From contig JBBDMS010000059.1 in assembly GCA_040878185.1 (NCBI GenBank), positions 124,001 through 188,000 on the forward strand: 64,000 nucleotides of DNA. Reading direction: 5' to 3'. The translations under genes and the position numbers were made by a program. Below the pieces are notes generated by a model that had not been told where the DNA came from, did no database searches, and worked only from the letters and a program-made list of their open reading frames with translations. This DNA is from JAWXBK01 sp040878185. Lineage in GTDB: Bacteria > Pseudomonadota > Alphaproteobacteria > Dongiales > Dongiaceae. Positions 1 to 8,897 of this stretch are shown here, in pieces. Every line of letters begins with the position of its first letter. Positions within the stretch are counted from its first letter, which is position 1.

Positions 1-1
1 T

Positions 2-766
2 CGCGTCACGGTCTGGAACGATATTTTCGAGACTGTGCGGAACGAGCAGACGATCGTCGTCGATGACCAGATCTTCAATGTTCCCGCCGAGTTCGGTAAC
101 AGCTCGGTCCTCTACCGGACCGATCTGGTGGATCCCGAGTATCTCGAAAACCCGTCCTGGAACCTGCTCTACGACGATCGTTACGCGGGCCGGCTCGCCT
201 TCTACAATGCCGCCGATTCGATCGTCCAGTGCGCGGCGCTCGCTCTCGGCATGAAGAATATCTACGACCTCAGCGACGAACAGCTCGTTGAGGTGAAGGC
301 GATGGCCATCAAGCAGCGCGACTTGCTGCGTTTCTATTGGGACGACACGACGCAGTTCGAACAGGCGATGGCGACCGGCGAGATCGTTGCCGCCTATTCA
401 TGGAACATGTCGCTCGTGAACCTCAAGAAAGAGGGCATACCGGTCGACCTGATGGTGCCGAAGGAAGGCATCCTCACCTGGGTGTCGGGCTTCGTGATCC
501 ACAAGGACGCGAAGAACATCGATGCCTGTTACGATCTGATCAATGCCTGGACCGCACCGGAATCCGGCGCATGGATTATCGACAATTTCGGTTACGGTTC
601 AACGAACGCGAAGGCCTACGAGCTCCTGCCCGAGGAACGGCTTGCGGAACTCGGTTTTGCCGATCCCCAAAAGGTGCTCGACGGCAGCCTCTACTTCAAG
701 GGGCTGGATCCCGCCGTCAGCGAGCGTTACGAGACGCTCGCGAACGAAGTGCAGGCTGGCGGCTGA
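2..766 (+). CDS. Polyamine-type ABC transporter substrate-binding protein (C-terminal part)
   Basis: The reading frame is open from the first complete codon of the window, so the gene starts upstream and its signal peptide is not seen. About 254 residues remain. The fold signatures are those of PotD/PotF-like periplasmic binding proteins (SBP family 1/8): an alternating lobe structure with 'EIVAAYSWN' and 'WVSGFVIHKDAKN' segments, and a C-terminal helix-rich end. Such proteins capture spermidine, putrescine or related cationic solutes in the periplasm and deliver them to an ABC permease, which must lie outside the window. A tandem repeat and a strong terminator follow. The flavin oxidoreductase next door could process an imported amine, but that link is inference. 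Confidence 0.8.
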   Translation, partial: RVTVWNDIFETVRNEQTIVVDDQIFNVPAEFGNSSVLYRTDLVDPEYLENPSWNLLYDDRYAGRLAFYNAADSIVQCAALALGMKNIYDLSDEQLVEVKAMAIKQRDLLRFYWDDTTQFEQAMATGEIVAAYSWNMSLVNLKKEGIPVDLMVPKEGILTWVSGFVIHKDAKNIDACYDLINAWTAPESGAWIIDNFGYGSTNAKAYELLPEERLAELGFADPQKVLDGSLYFKGLDPAVSERYETLANEVQAGG

Positions 767-778
767 TCGGTCGCTGAC

Positions 779-808
779 TGATCTGGCCCAGACTGATCTG
801 GCCCAGAC
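779..808. repeat. Two tandem 15-bp units between gene end and terminator
   Basis: The unit TGATCTGGCCCAGAC occurs twice back to back, with a partial third start after it. It lies between the stop codon of the binding protein and its terminator. No function is apparent; it looks like slippage duplication in the 3' untranslated region. Confidence 0.8.
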
Positions 809-820
809 CTGATCTAACGA

Positions 821-857
821 GGGGCGGCGGTCTCTTTGTCCGCCGCCCCCGCTTTTT
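821..857 (+). terminator. Rho-independent terminator of the binding-protein operon
   Basis: A perfect 10-bp GC stem (GGGGCGGCGG, 821-830, with CCGCCGCCCC, 840-849) encloses a 9-nt loop and is followed by a T-rich run. It lies 55 bases after the stop codon and faces the oppositely oriented oxidoreductase gene. Confidence 0.85.
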
Positions 858-926
858 CCTTTTAGGCGCGGGGCTTTTCGCCGTCGCCGCTCAGGACAAC
901 ATCGCCCACATTCATATCGCCCAAAT

Positions 927-3008
927 TCACATGGCAGCGCACAGCCGCAGCGCGTCGTAGATCGCCGCGTGAATCGACCGGCTCGCGACGGCATCGCCGA
1001 TCCGGTGCAGGTCGAAGCCACGGTCCGCCGGCGCCGTCGCTTTCCGCTGGCTGCGCCCCGCAAGCAATGCCGCGATATCGGTCACGCCGTCATTGACCGA
1101 TTGTCCGCGCAGCGCATGATAGAGCTCGTCGACCGGCATGGTGCCGTGCTCGACGACAATTTTGTCGACATCCCGCGTCTCGACGGCGCCGGTCAGTTCG
1201 TTGACCAGCGTCGCCCGCAGGCGGTTATGCGCCGGCTCGACGTTCGTGAGGCGGCGGTCGCAGACGATATCGACGCCGCGCTCATAGAGCCGCTTCCGAT
1301 AGACCACCCGCTCGGTATAGCCCATCTCGATCGCGACCCGATCGTCCGGCGTCACATGCGTCACCGTACAGCCGGCCTCCGCCAGATGATCGCTGCAGGA
1401 AATCGCCTCATGCCGCCCGGTGCCATCGAAGACCAGCACGTCCTGACCGGACGGCGGACTGCCATCCAGTATTTCCCAGACGCTCGAACAATGTTCGGCG
1501 CCATCGAGCCAGTCGAGATCGGGAACGCCGCCGGTCGCGATGAGCACGGTGTCGGGTTGCTCGGCCAGCACGTCTTCCGGCTCGGCATAACGATTAAGTC
1601 GCATAATCGCGCCGAGCCGCGCGATTTCCGCTACGCGCCAGTCGACGATCGCAATGAGATCGCGTCTGGCCCGCGCGCGGATCGCGGTCAGGATCTGGCC
1701 GCCGGGCGCAGCCGCCGCTTCGAACAGCAAAACCGAATGGCCGCGTTCGGCCGAAACCCGCGCCGCCTCGAGGCCGGCCGGCCCGCCGCCGACAATCACG
1801 ATCTTGCGGCCGGGCGTGGACGAGCGCGCGATCCGCTGCGGCAGTTCGGTCTCGCGGCCCGAGGCCGGATTATGGATGCAGGATGGCTTCTTGTAGATGC
1901 AATGCGAGGCGCCGATGCAGGGCCGGATGCGTTCCTCCTCGCCGTTCCTGATCTTGTTGACGAGCTGGGGATCGGCGATATGCGCGCGCGTCATCCCGAC
2001 CATGTCGAGCATGCCTTCGCGGATCGCATGGCGCGCCGTCGCGACATCGAGGATACGCGCCGCATGAAAGACCGGCAGCGACACCTCGCGGCGGAACGCG
2101 CCGATCGCGTCGAGGAACGGCGCAATCGGCTCGGTAATGCCGGGCATATTGTCTTCGGCCAGTGCGAGTTCGGTATCCATGCGGCCGTAGATGCAGTTGA
2201 AGAAATCGATCGTGCCGGCGCGCTCGAGCAGATGCGCGATCGCGAGCGCGTCTTCGCGCGTCACGCCGCGGCCGATCCCTTCATCGACAACCATGCGGAT
2301 GCCGACCACGAAATCGTCGCCGACCCGCCGGCGGATTTCCTCATGGACCATCAGGGCAAAGCGCGCCCGGTTCTCGATCGAACCGCCGAACCGGTCGGTC
2401 CGCAGATTGGTGTCGGACGAGAAGAACTGGCCGATCAGATGGCCGCCGGCGCAGGTCTCGAGCCCGTCGAGCCCGCCCTCCTTGCAGCGCGCCGCCGCGT
2501 CGCCGAACGCCTCGACCACGCGCGCGATATCGTGCTCGTCCATCTCGCGCGGAAAATTGCGATGCAATGTCTCGCGCACGCGCGAGGGCGCGATGGTCGG
2601 CAGCCAGGAATCGACGAACGCATCGCCGCGACGCCCGAGATGCGTGATCTGGCACATCAGCGCCGCGCCATGCGCATGAACCCGCGCCGAGAAATTCTGC
2701 AGATAGGGAATGACGCGATCCTCGCCCACATTGAGCTGGCGGAACACGTTGGGCGAATCCGGCGCCACGTTCGACGAACCGCCGAACATGGTGAGCGCCA
2801 GCCCACCCCGCGCCTTCTCCTCGTGATAGAGCTGGTAGCGTTCCGCCGGCATGCCGTCTTCCTCGAGGCCGGCGGCATGGCTCGTGCTCATCACGCGGTT
2901 GCGCAACAGAAGGTGCCGGATCTGCAAAGGCTGCAGCAGCGGATCGGTCCGCTCGCGCGTCAGAACGGCGTCATCCGGCGACATGGCAGAGGCAGCCTCA
3001 CGGGTCAT
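927..3008 (-). CDS. NADH:flavin oxidoreductase/NAD(P)-binding protein of the TMADH/dienoyl-CoA reductase family
   Basis: A 693-residue two-part enzyme. Residues ~20-355 form an Old-Yellow-Enzyme-type FMN barrel and residues ~400-690 an FAD/NAD(P)-binding half starting with the dinucleotide motif IVIVGGGPAGLEAA. Relatives are trimethylamine dehydrogenase, 2,4-dienoyl-CoA reductase and N-methylproline or dimethylglycine demethylases. Three cysteines at 364, 370 and 377 occupy the region of the 4Fe-4S site, but the position of the second classical cysteine is alanine (CIGA) and the last spacer is short, so the cluster may be altered or lost. The neighbouring PotD-type binding protein suggests amine or betaine catabolism; the substrate is not determinable. 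Initiation at 2984 is also possible. Confidence 0.8.
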   Translation of the reverse strand: MTREAASAMSPDDAVLTRERTDPLLQPLQIRHLLLRNRVMSTSHAAGLEEDGMPAERYQLYHEEKARGGLALTMFGGSSNVAPDSPNVFRQLNVGEDRVIPYLQNFSARVHAHGAALMCQITHLGRRGDAFVDSWLPTIAPSRVRETLHRNFPREMDEHDIARVVEAFGDAAARCKEGGLDGLETCAGGHLIGQFFSSDTNLRTDRFGGSIENRARFALMVHEEIRRRVGDDFVVGIRMVVDEGIGRGVTREDALAIAHLLERAGTIDFFNCIYGRMDTELALAEDNMPGITEPIAPFLDAIGAFRREVSLPVFHAARILDVATARHAIREGMLDMVGMTRAHIADPQLVNKIRNGEEERIRPCIGASHCIYKKPSCIHNPASGRETELPQRIARSSTPGRKIVIVGGGPAGLEAARVSAERGHSVLLFEAAAAPGGQILTAIRARARRDLIAIVDWRVAEIARLGAIMRLNRYAEPEDVLAEQPDTVLIATGGVPDLDWLDGAEHCSSVWEILDGSPPSGQDVLVFDGTGRHEAISCSDHLAEAGCTVTHVTPDDRVAIEMGYTERVVYRKRLYERGVDIVCDRRLTNVEPAHNRLRATLVNELTGAVETRDVDKIVVEHGTMPVDELYHALRGQSVNDGVTDIAALLAGRSQRKATAPADRGFDLHRIGDAVASRSIHAAIYDALRLCAAM

Positions 3009-3496
3009 GGTGCGACGCTTTCTTTGCGTTCAGGAAACGACATCCGGTCGACGCGGGCGACCGGCATTCGGTACGCAATCGGCCCGGTGGCGGTGTACCA
3101 GGTCCCAGGCGGAACGGGTCTCAGTCTGAAATTCCCTGATCAATGGGAAAATACAGCGTAATCCATAGAATCCTATCGGTTTCGGAGGCCGGTGGCAGCA
3201 TTTCCTGAGCGGGCCCAGCAGCCCGGGATGCGCATGTATGTTTTAAACTTGGTCATGGGATAGCGAGACCACCGAATTCACGTCGGCGGAAGTCTCATAT
3301 CCCTTCGGATCTCGAGATAGAAGCCGTCTCGACCGATAAAAAATCGGAGAACCACCCCTGCATCGGAACGTGCCACCGACGCCTTCCTCGTAGTTGACCC
3401 CTCGCTGCAACGGTGGTGACGGCCTGCCGGCTAATGAACCGTCGGTTTCGCGAGGGGCGACGGTGTGTCACTGCGCACGATCGCCCTTCGTATCGT
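3009..3496. other. Gene-free stretch with no recognised content
   Basis: About 490 bases between the oxidoreductase start and an amidase remnant. No frame gives a recognisable protein and I see no IS ends. Part of it presumably holds the oxidoreductase promoter. Together with the remnant it looks like eroded sequence. Confidence 0.5.
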
Positions 3497-3654
3497 TCAG
3501 TCCGCGCCGCCCGCCAGCCTCGCGACATGCAGCGGCGGCAGGCGGCCGGCCCACGGCATCGCCTGCTCGAGCTGGCTGCCGAGCGCGATCAGCCAATGCT
3601 CCTCGGCCGGGCGCGCGCCGAGCTGCACGCCGATCGGAAGGCCGCTCGAAATCG
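3497..3654 (-). pseudogene. Remnant: C-terminal end of an amidase-signature enzyme
   Basis: On the minus strand one frame reads SSGLPIGVQLGARPAEEHW, then ...LGSQLEQAMPWAGRLPP and a stop at 3497-3499. This is the typical C-terminal tail of amidase-signature (GatA-like) enzymes, where GLPIGVQ leads into the last helix and a 'PW..R.PP' end. About 50 residues survive out of an expected 450-500. Upstream of roughly 3654 the similarity stops abruptly, no start codon is present, and the next gene (CocE-type) runs the other way. It is therefore a deletion remnant and not a short gene. A complete amidase of the same family lies at 8898-10316, but the fragment is not an obvious copy of that gene. Confidence 0.75.
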
Positions 3655-3806
3655 GTTTCTGTCCTTGGTGCTACTTGGTACGGTAATTGGGTCAGGCAGC
3701 ATAAGCAACAAGGACACCTTAGGATTGCCGCACGCTTCCGGCGGCCCGTAGCATCGTTGAAATCGCACGCGGCGGCGTGCCCGCGCCATGAAGGGAATCC
3801 AGGCGA

Positions 3807-5849
3807 ATGGCGACTAACGAGCGCATCGTCGATAAGTTTCCGCACCGCGTCACCGAGATCGAGCATGTCTGGATCCCGATGTCGGATGGCGTCCGCCTGT
3901 CGGCTCGGCTCTGGATGCCGGAAGACGCGGAAAAGAACCCGGTCCCGGCGATCCTCGAATATATCCCCTATCGCAAGCGCGACGGCACGCGCGTTCGCGA
4001 CGATTGCCGCCACCGCTACTGGGCCGGACACGGCTATGTGTCCATCCGTCTCGACATCAGGGGCACCGGCGACTCCGAGGGTCTGATCACCGACGAGTAT
4101 CCGAAGCAGGAACAGGACGACGCCGTCGAGGCGATCGCCTGGATCGCGAGCCAGCCCTGGTGCGCCGGCACGGTCGGCATGACCGGCATTTCATGGGGTG
4201 GGTTCAACTCCCTGCAGGTAGCCGCCCGCCGGCCGCCCGCCCTCAAGGCGATCATCACCCATTGTTCGACCGATGACCGCTATGCGGACGACGTGCATTT
4301 CATGGGAGGCTGCCTGCTGACCGACGGATTCTTCTGGGGCTCGGCCTTCTATCATTTCATGACCCGGCCGTCCGATCCCGAGATTGCCGGCAAGGACTGG
4401 CGCGAGAAGTGGCTTGCGCGGCTTGAGCACTGGGAACCACCGACATCGCATATCTGGATGCGCCACCAGCGGCGCGACGATTACTGGCGCCACGGCTCCG
4501 TCTGCGAGAACTACGCCGACATCGAATGTGCCGTCTATGCCGTGGGCGGCTGGGAAGACGGCTATTCGAATGCGGTGCCACGCCTGCTCGCCAATCTGCA
4601 AAGCCCGCGCAAGGGCCTCGTCGGGCCGTGGGGCCATAAATATCCGGAGAACGGCATTCCGGGCCCCGCGATCGGCTTCCTGCAGGAGGCTCTGCGCTGG
4701 TGGGATCACTGGCTCAAGGGCACGAACACCGGGATCATGGACGAGCCGGAATATCGCGTCTGGATGCAGGAGCCGGTCAAGCCCGATGCCCTTCTCAAGG
4801 CGATTCCCGGGCGCTGGGTGACGGAACCGACCTGGCCTTCGACTAACATCGAAACACGAAGAATGTTTTTCGATCGCGACGGGTTGCGCAGCGAAGCGGA
4901 CGAAGTGCCGACCGTGCTCGAGCATCGCTCGCCGCAAACGCTCGGTGTCGCGGCCGGCAGTTGGTGTCCCTACGGGCTCGGCGGCGAAAGTCCCGATCTC
5001 GCGATCGACCAGCGCGAGGACGACGGCCGCTCGCTGACCTTCGACGGCACGCCGCTCGATGCGGCACTCGAGATTCTTGGTGCGCCGGTCGCGCGATTGC
5101 GGATCGCGGTCAACCAGCCCGGCGGCGCGATTGTCGTGCGGCTCAACGATGTGGCGCCGGACGGAACGTCGCGGCGCGTTTCATACGGGCTTCTGAATCT
5201 GACCCATCGCAACGGCCACGAAAAGATCGCCGACATGGTGTCGGGCCAGTGGACCGACATAACCGTCCAGCTTAACGATTGTGCGCACCGCTTTCCCGCC
5301 GGGCATAGAATTCGCATCGCCATTGCGACAACCAATTGGCCGCTGATCTGGCCGTCGGCGGCGCCCGTTGCACTCTCGCTGCGGACAGGCGAAAGCGGCA
5401 TCGAACTTCCGGTGCGGCCGTTGCGCGCGGATGAGCCGGCTCCACCTCCGTTCGGTCCGGCCGTTGTCGCGCCGCCGGCAAAGACGACGGTGATCGTGCC
5501 CGCTTCCTCCGCCCGCAAGGTTGAGCGTGATATCGCAACCGGCAACTGGATCATGCGGCTCGTTGAGGATGGCGGCCTCTATCGGATCGAGGCGATCGAT
5601 CTGGAGGTCGGCGACGGCATGAACTGCGAATACTCGATCACGGAAGACGACCCGATATCGGCGAAGGCGACGTGGAACTGGCACAGTACCCGCCGCCGCG
5701 ACGGCTGGAATGTCGAGATCCGGTCGCAGACGCGGCTTTCCGCGACCGCTGGCGAATTCATGATCGATACCGATGTCGAGGCGATCGATGACGGAAAACG
5801 GATCTTCCAGAGAAGCTGGAAGGAACGGGTTCCCCGAAACGGCGTCTGA
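3807..5849 (+). CDS. CocE/NonD family hydrolase (X-Pro dipeptidyl-peptidase S15 type)
   Basis: A 680-residue alpha/beta hydrolase. The N-terminal catalytic domain carries the nucleophile motif GISWGG with Ser129, and the segment 'DIRGTGDSEG' typical of the S15/CocE superfamily lies just before it. The C-terminal ~250 residues form the jelly-roll (PepX_C-like) domain. Members hydrolyse esters or amides such as cocaine esters, or X-Pro peptides; the substrate here is unknown. ATG at 3807 follows a GAAGGGAA ribosome site. An oligopeptide-type binding protein starts 77 bases downstream on the same strand, so a role in handling imported peptides or acylated compounds is plausible but inferred. No signal peptide is visible, so the protein is probably cytoplasmic. 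Confidence 0.85.
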   Translation: MATNERIVDKFPHRVTEIEHVWIPMSDGVRLSARLWMPEDAEKNPVPAILEYIPYRKRDGTRVRDDCRHRYWAGHGYVSIRLDIRGTGDSEGLITDEYPKQEQDDAVEAIAWIASQPWCAGTVGMTGISWGGFNSLQVAARRPPALKAIITHCSTDDRYADDVHFMGGCLLTDGFFWGSAFYHFMTRPSDPEIAGKDWREKWLARLEHWEPPTSHIWMRHQRRDDYWRHGSVCENYADIECAVYAVGGWEDGYSNAVPRLLANLQSPRKGLVGPWGHKYPENGIPGPAIGFLQEALRWWDHWLKGTNTGIMDEPEYRVWMQEPVKPDALLKAIPGRWVTEPTWPSTNIETRRMFFDRDGLRSEADEVPTVLEHRSPQTLGVAAGSWCPYGLGGESPDLAIDQREDDGRSLTFDGTPLDAALEILGAPVARLRIAVNQPGGAIVVRLNDVAPDGTSRRVSYGLLNLTHRNGHEKIADMVSGQWTDITVQLNDCAHRFPAGHRIRIAIATTNWPLIWPSAAPVALSLRTGESGIELPVRPLRADEPAPPPFGPAVVAPPAKTTVIVPASSARKVERDIATGNWIMRLVEDGGLYRIEAIDLEVGDGMNCEYSITEDDPISAKATWNWHSTRRRDGWNVEIRSQTRLSATAGEFMIDTDVEAIDDGKRIFQRSWKERVPRNGV

Positions 5850-5926
5850 CGCGGAATTTGCGGAGGCCGATGCAGCAACAGAGAAAGAAAGATTACAACA
5901 ATCGACAAACAAGGGAGGACTTGACC

Positions 5927-7480
5927 ATGCAACGCTTCCTGCCAACGCGGCGGCAGTTCCTTGCGACGTCGGCCATGGCCGGCGCGGCAACTTTTATCAC
6001 GCCGCTGATGCGCCATGCGACCGCGGCAAATGGTCAGACGCTGACCGTCCGACTGAACGGCGACATCACATCGCTCGACCCCGGCTACAATATCGGCGGC
6101 CACCCGGAGAGCGACATCATCTATGCGCTGTTTCCCTCGCTCGTCGACTACATTCAGGAGAATGGCGAGTTGAACTGGCGGCCCTCGGTCTACGTGGAAA
6201 ATATCGGCTGGAGCGATCCGACGCATATCGACTTCACGCTGAAACCGGGCTTCATGTGGACCAACGGCTTCGGCGAGCTGACGGCGGAGGACGTCGCCTA
6301 TTCCTTCGATCGCATGAAGGTCAGCGAGTGGAAGGGCAATTACGAGGCATACGAGACGGTCGAGATCAGCGACACCTACAGCGGCACCATCGTGCTCAGT
6401 GTGCCATTCTCGCCCTTCATGCTGACCACGCTCTGCGCGCAGACCGGTGCGATCATGTCGCAGAAGGCGACCGAAAGCGTCGGCGGTCGATACACGACCG
6501 ACGCGCCGGCGACTTGCAGTCCGTATCTGCTCGAATGGCGCCAGCAGCAACGGGTCACGCTCACGCCCAATCCGGAATGGACCGGCCCGCAGCCGACCTT
6601 CACCACCGTCGTCGGCCTCGTCGTCGATGAGCATCAGGCAGCGGCCCTTGCCTACGAGGCCGGCGAGGTCGATGCGACTATTCTCTCGCCCGTCACCTAC
6701 GCGCGATACAAGGAGAACCTGCCGCCGGACAGCGCGATCACGATCGCGGGCGCATTGAACTATCAATGGCTCGGCATGAACACCGAGCATCCCAAGCTGC
6801 AGGATATTCGCGTGCGCCAGGCAATCCAGCATGCCATCGACGTCGATGCGATCCTGCTCGGCGCCTATAATGGCACCGCGTTCCCGTCGCACGGTATCGT
6901 TTCGCCCGGCCTGCTCGGCGAGCGCGAGGAAACGAGATATTCCTACGATCCCGAAAAATCGAAGGAGCTTCTCGCCGAGGCCGGCGTATCCGGTCTCGAA
7001 CTCGAACTCAAGGTGCTCAACGAACAGGAGACCATGCTCGGCGGCCAGATCATCCAGGCGCAACTCGCCGCCGTTGGAATCACGGCCACCGTTTTGCCAC
7101 AGGAAAGCGGGGCGTTCTGGGAGATGGGTCAGGAGAGCGCGGGCGAAGGCTGGAAGGATTTGCAGATCTGGACCATGCGGTATTCATCGGCGCCCGATGC
7201 GTATGATCCCTTCCAGTGGTTCAAGCGCGATCAGGTCGGTATCTGGAACTGGGAGCGATGGTCGGATGACGAGTTCGAAGCTCTCTATCAGGAAGGCATC
7301 CTCGAAACCGATCCGGAGCGGCGAACCGAAATCTATCTGCGCATGCAGGAGATCATGGAAGACACCGGCGCCTATGTCTGGATTTCGCACGAACCGGAAG
7401 CCTTCATTCATCGCAAAACGCTGAAGATCGACGTGTCGCCGACTGGCGAGATGCAGTTCCAGTATTTCGAGCAAGTCTGA
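5927..7480 (+). CDS. ABC transporter substrate-binding protein, family 5 (dipeptide/oligopeptide type)
   Basis: 517 residues, matching the DppA/OppA family size. The ATG at 5927 is preferred over an upstream in-frame ATG at 5858 because AAGGGAGGA ends eight bases before it and the protein then begins with a twin-arginine signal peptide (RRQFL at residues 8-12, hydrophobic stretch, ATAAN cleavage region). The mature part has typical SBP_bac_5 features such as 'DITSLDPGYN' near the N-terminus and 'VRQAIQHAID' in the middle. It should bind peptides, opines or similar solutes in the periplasm. No permease or ATPase genes follow; a terminator ends the unit, so transport partners must be encoded elsewhere. 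It is probably co-transcribed with the CocE-type hydrolase. Confidence 0.88.
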   Translation: MQRFLPTRRQFLATSAMAGAATFITPLMRHATAANGQTLTVRLNGDITSLDPGYNIGGHPESDIIYALFPSLVDYIQENGELNWRPSVYVENIGWSDPTHIDFTLKPGFMWTNGFGELTAEDVAYSFDRMKVSEWKGNYEAYETVEISDTYSGTIVLSVPFSPFMLTTLCAQTGAIMSQKATESVGGRYTTDAPATCSPYLLEWRQQQRVTLTPNPEWTGPQPTFTTVVGLVVDEHQAAALAYEAGEVDATILSPVTYARYKENLPPDSAITIAGALNYQWLGMNTEHPKLQDIRVRQAIQHAIDVDAILLGAYNGTAFPSHGIVSPGLLGEREETRYSYDPEKSKELLAEAGVSGLELELKVLNEQETMLGGQIIQAQLAAVGITATVLPQESGAFWEMGQESAGEGWKDLQIWTMRYSSAPDAYDPFQWFKRDQVGIWNWERWSDDEFEALYQEGILETDPERRTEIYLRMQEIMEDTGAYVWISHEPEAFIHRKTLKIDVSPTGEMQFQYFEQV

Positions 7481-7523
7481 ACTCGATCGGAGTCGAACGG
7501 ACTGTATAGTTTCCAGAATCGAG

Positions 7524-7546
7524 CCGGGGCCTTCGGGCCCCGGTTT
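7524..7546 (+). terminator. Rho-independent terminator
   Basis: A perfect 8-bp stem CCGGGGCC/GGCCCCGG closed by a TTCG tetraloop and followed by TTT, 44 bases after the stop of the binding-protein gene. Confidence 0.85.
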
Positions 7547-7751
7547 GCGTTCGGAACGCCGCATCCTGCATGCAGGCGGGGAGTTACGTCGAAACTCCCG
7601 TTCGTACCGAACAGGGAACTTTTGTAGCTAGCGAACCGAGCCCCTGAACTTCTCGCAGATTCGGGTAGAGCCTGCCCTTTCCGCAGCGCCGTTTCTTCCG
7701 CCACCCAGATGCCTTCGCCATCGGCGGTTGGCATTTGCAGAGACGAATTGG

Positions 7752-7842
7752 TGGCGGAGGGGGTGGGATTTGAACCCACGAAGGGCTTTTGACCCTTACA
7801 CGCATTCCAGGCGTGCGCCTTCGACCGCTCGGCCACCCCTCC
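7752..7842 (-). tRNA. tRNA-Ser(GGA)
   Basis: Read on the minus strand the 91-nt gene starts GGAGGGGTGGCCGAG and ends with the matching acceptor strand CCCCTCC, discriminator G and an encoded CCA (7754-7752). The anticodon arm CACGC-CTGGAAT-GCGTG gives anticodon GGA, and a long variable arm of class II type (GGGTC...) is present. The T-arm reads GTGGGTTCAAATCCCAC. All elements of a serine tRNA are intact. Confidence 0.97.
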
Positions 7843-8084
7843 TCGACCATGACCCGGGCCGGGCACCCGAAGGCAACCGGCCGGCGGCGGGACGCTACTC
7901 AAATAGACCCGCCAAAGCAACGAATCCTGCCGCCGGCGCTGGCCTGCGATTCCGGGCCTGCGCGAACGCCCTGTCATCCACGCGACAGCCATCGAGCGGC
8001 GCTCAGATTGATTTCACGCCGAGGCGCGCGCAGAATCCGACGCACTGATTCGGCCCAAACCGTTTCAGCTTTAGGGGGTCCTTC

Positions 8085-8786
8085 ATGCCAACGCTTCAAA
8101 AACTCGGCGCCGAATTTTTCGGCACGTTCTGGCTCGTCTTCGGCGGTTGCGGCAGCGCGGTTTTGGCCGCCGCCGTACCCGAACTCGGCATCGGCTTTGC
8201 CGGCGTCGCACTCGCCTTCGGTCTGACGGTCGTCACGATGGCCTATGCCGTCGGCCATATCTCCGGCGGCCATTTCAACCCCGCGGTCACGCTCGGCCTC
8301 TGGGCCGGCGGCCGCTTCGAGGCGCGCCAGATCCTGCCTTACTGGATCGCGCAGGTCGCGGGTGCGATCACGGCCGCGGCCGTGCTTTATGTGATCGCAA
8401 GCGGCAAAGCGGGCTTCGACGTCACGGCCGGGTTCGCATCGAACGGCTATGGCGCGCATTCGCCCGACGGCTATTCGCTGCTCGCGGCGCTGGTCGCCGA
8501 AGTTCTTCTCACGATGTTCTTCGTGCTGATCATTCTCGGCGTAACCGACAAACGCGCGCCGGCCGGCTTTGCACCGCTCGCGATCGGCCTCGCGCTGACC
8601 CTGATCCATCTGATCAGCATTCCGGTCACCAACACCTCGGTCAATCCGGCGCGCAGCACGGGGCCTGCTCTGTTCGCCGGCGGCATCGCGCTCGAGCAGC
8701 TCTGGATGTTCTGGGTTGCACCGCTCGGCGGCGCGATCCTGGGCGGCGGCGTCTGGCGCTGGCTCGGCCGCGAACGCTCGGCCTGA
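8085..8786 (+). CDS. aqpZ: Aquaporin Z (water channel)
   Basis: 233 residues with six membrane segments and both aquaporin NPA boxes (Asn65-Pro-Ala in HFNPAV and Asn187-Pro-Ala in SVNPAR). The selectivity residues of orthodox water channels are present in order: Phe45, His175, Thr184 and Arg190, as in E. coli AqpZ. It conducts water across the inner membrane. An AGGGGG ribosome site precedes the ATG. The gene is monocistronic: a strong terminator follows 20 bases after the stop and the next gene has its own ribosome site. Confidence 0.95.
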   Translation: MPTLQKLGAEFFGTFWLVFGGCGSAVLAAAVPELGIGFAGVALAFGLTVVTMAYAVGHISGGHFNPAVTLGLWAGGRFEARQILPYWIAQVAGAITAAAVLYVIASGKAGFDVTAGFASNGYGAHSPDGYSLLAALVAEVLLTMFFVLIILGVTDKRAPAGFAPLAIGLALTLIHLISIPVTNTSVNPARSTGPALFAGGIALEQLWMFWVAPLGGAILGGGVWRWLGRERSA

Positions 8787-8806
8787 TCGCCCTGCGCTAT
8801 GGTTAT

Positions 8807-8839
8807 GGACCGCGGCCGGATTAAGCCGCGGTCCCTTTT
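8807..8839 (+). terminator. Rho-independent terminator of aqpZ
   Basis: A perfect 10-bp stem GGACCGCGGC (8807-8816) and GCCGCGGTCC (8825-8834), an 8-nt loop, then CTTTT. Confidence 0.88.
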
Positions 8840-8897
8840 CCCTCGCGTCGATATTTCCTTTCGCTATGCTCCGCGCCTGAAAATCGGCGGGGACGAT

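Noticed and set aside
969..3161. A 730-codon open frame opposite the flavin oxidoreductase
   Set aside because: Same antisense effect; the minus-strand protein has unmistakable FMN and FAD domains.
3295..3528. Small minus-strand frame as a transposase fragment
   Set aside because: Basic composition suggested it, but no transposase motif or inverted repeat ends can be seen.
7408..7992. Open frame crossing tRNA-Ser on the minus strand
   Set aside because: It reads through a complete tRNA gene and a terminator, so it cannot be coding.
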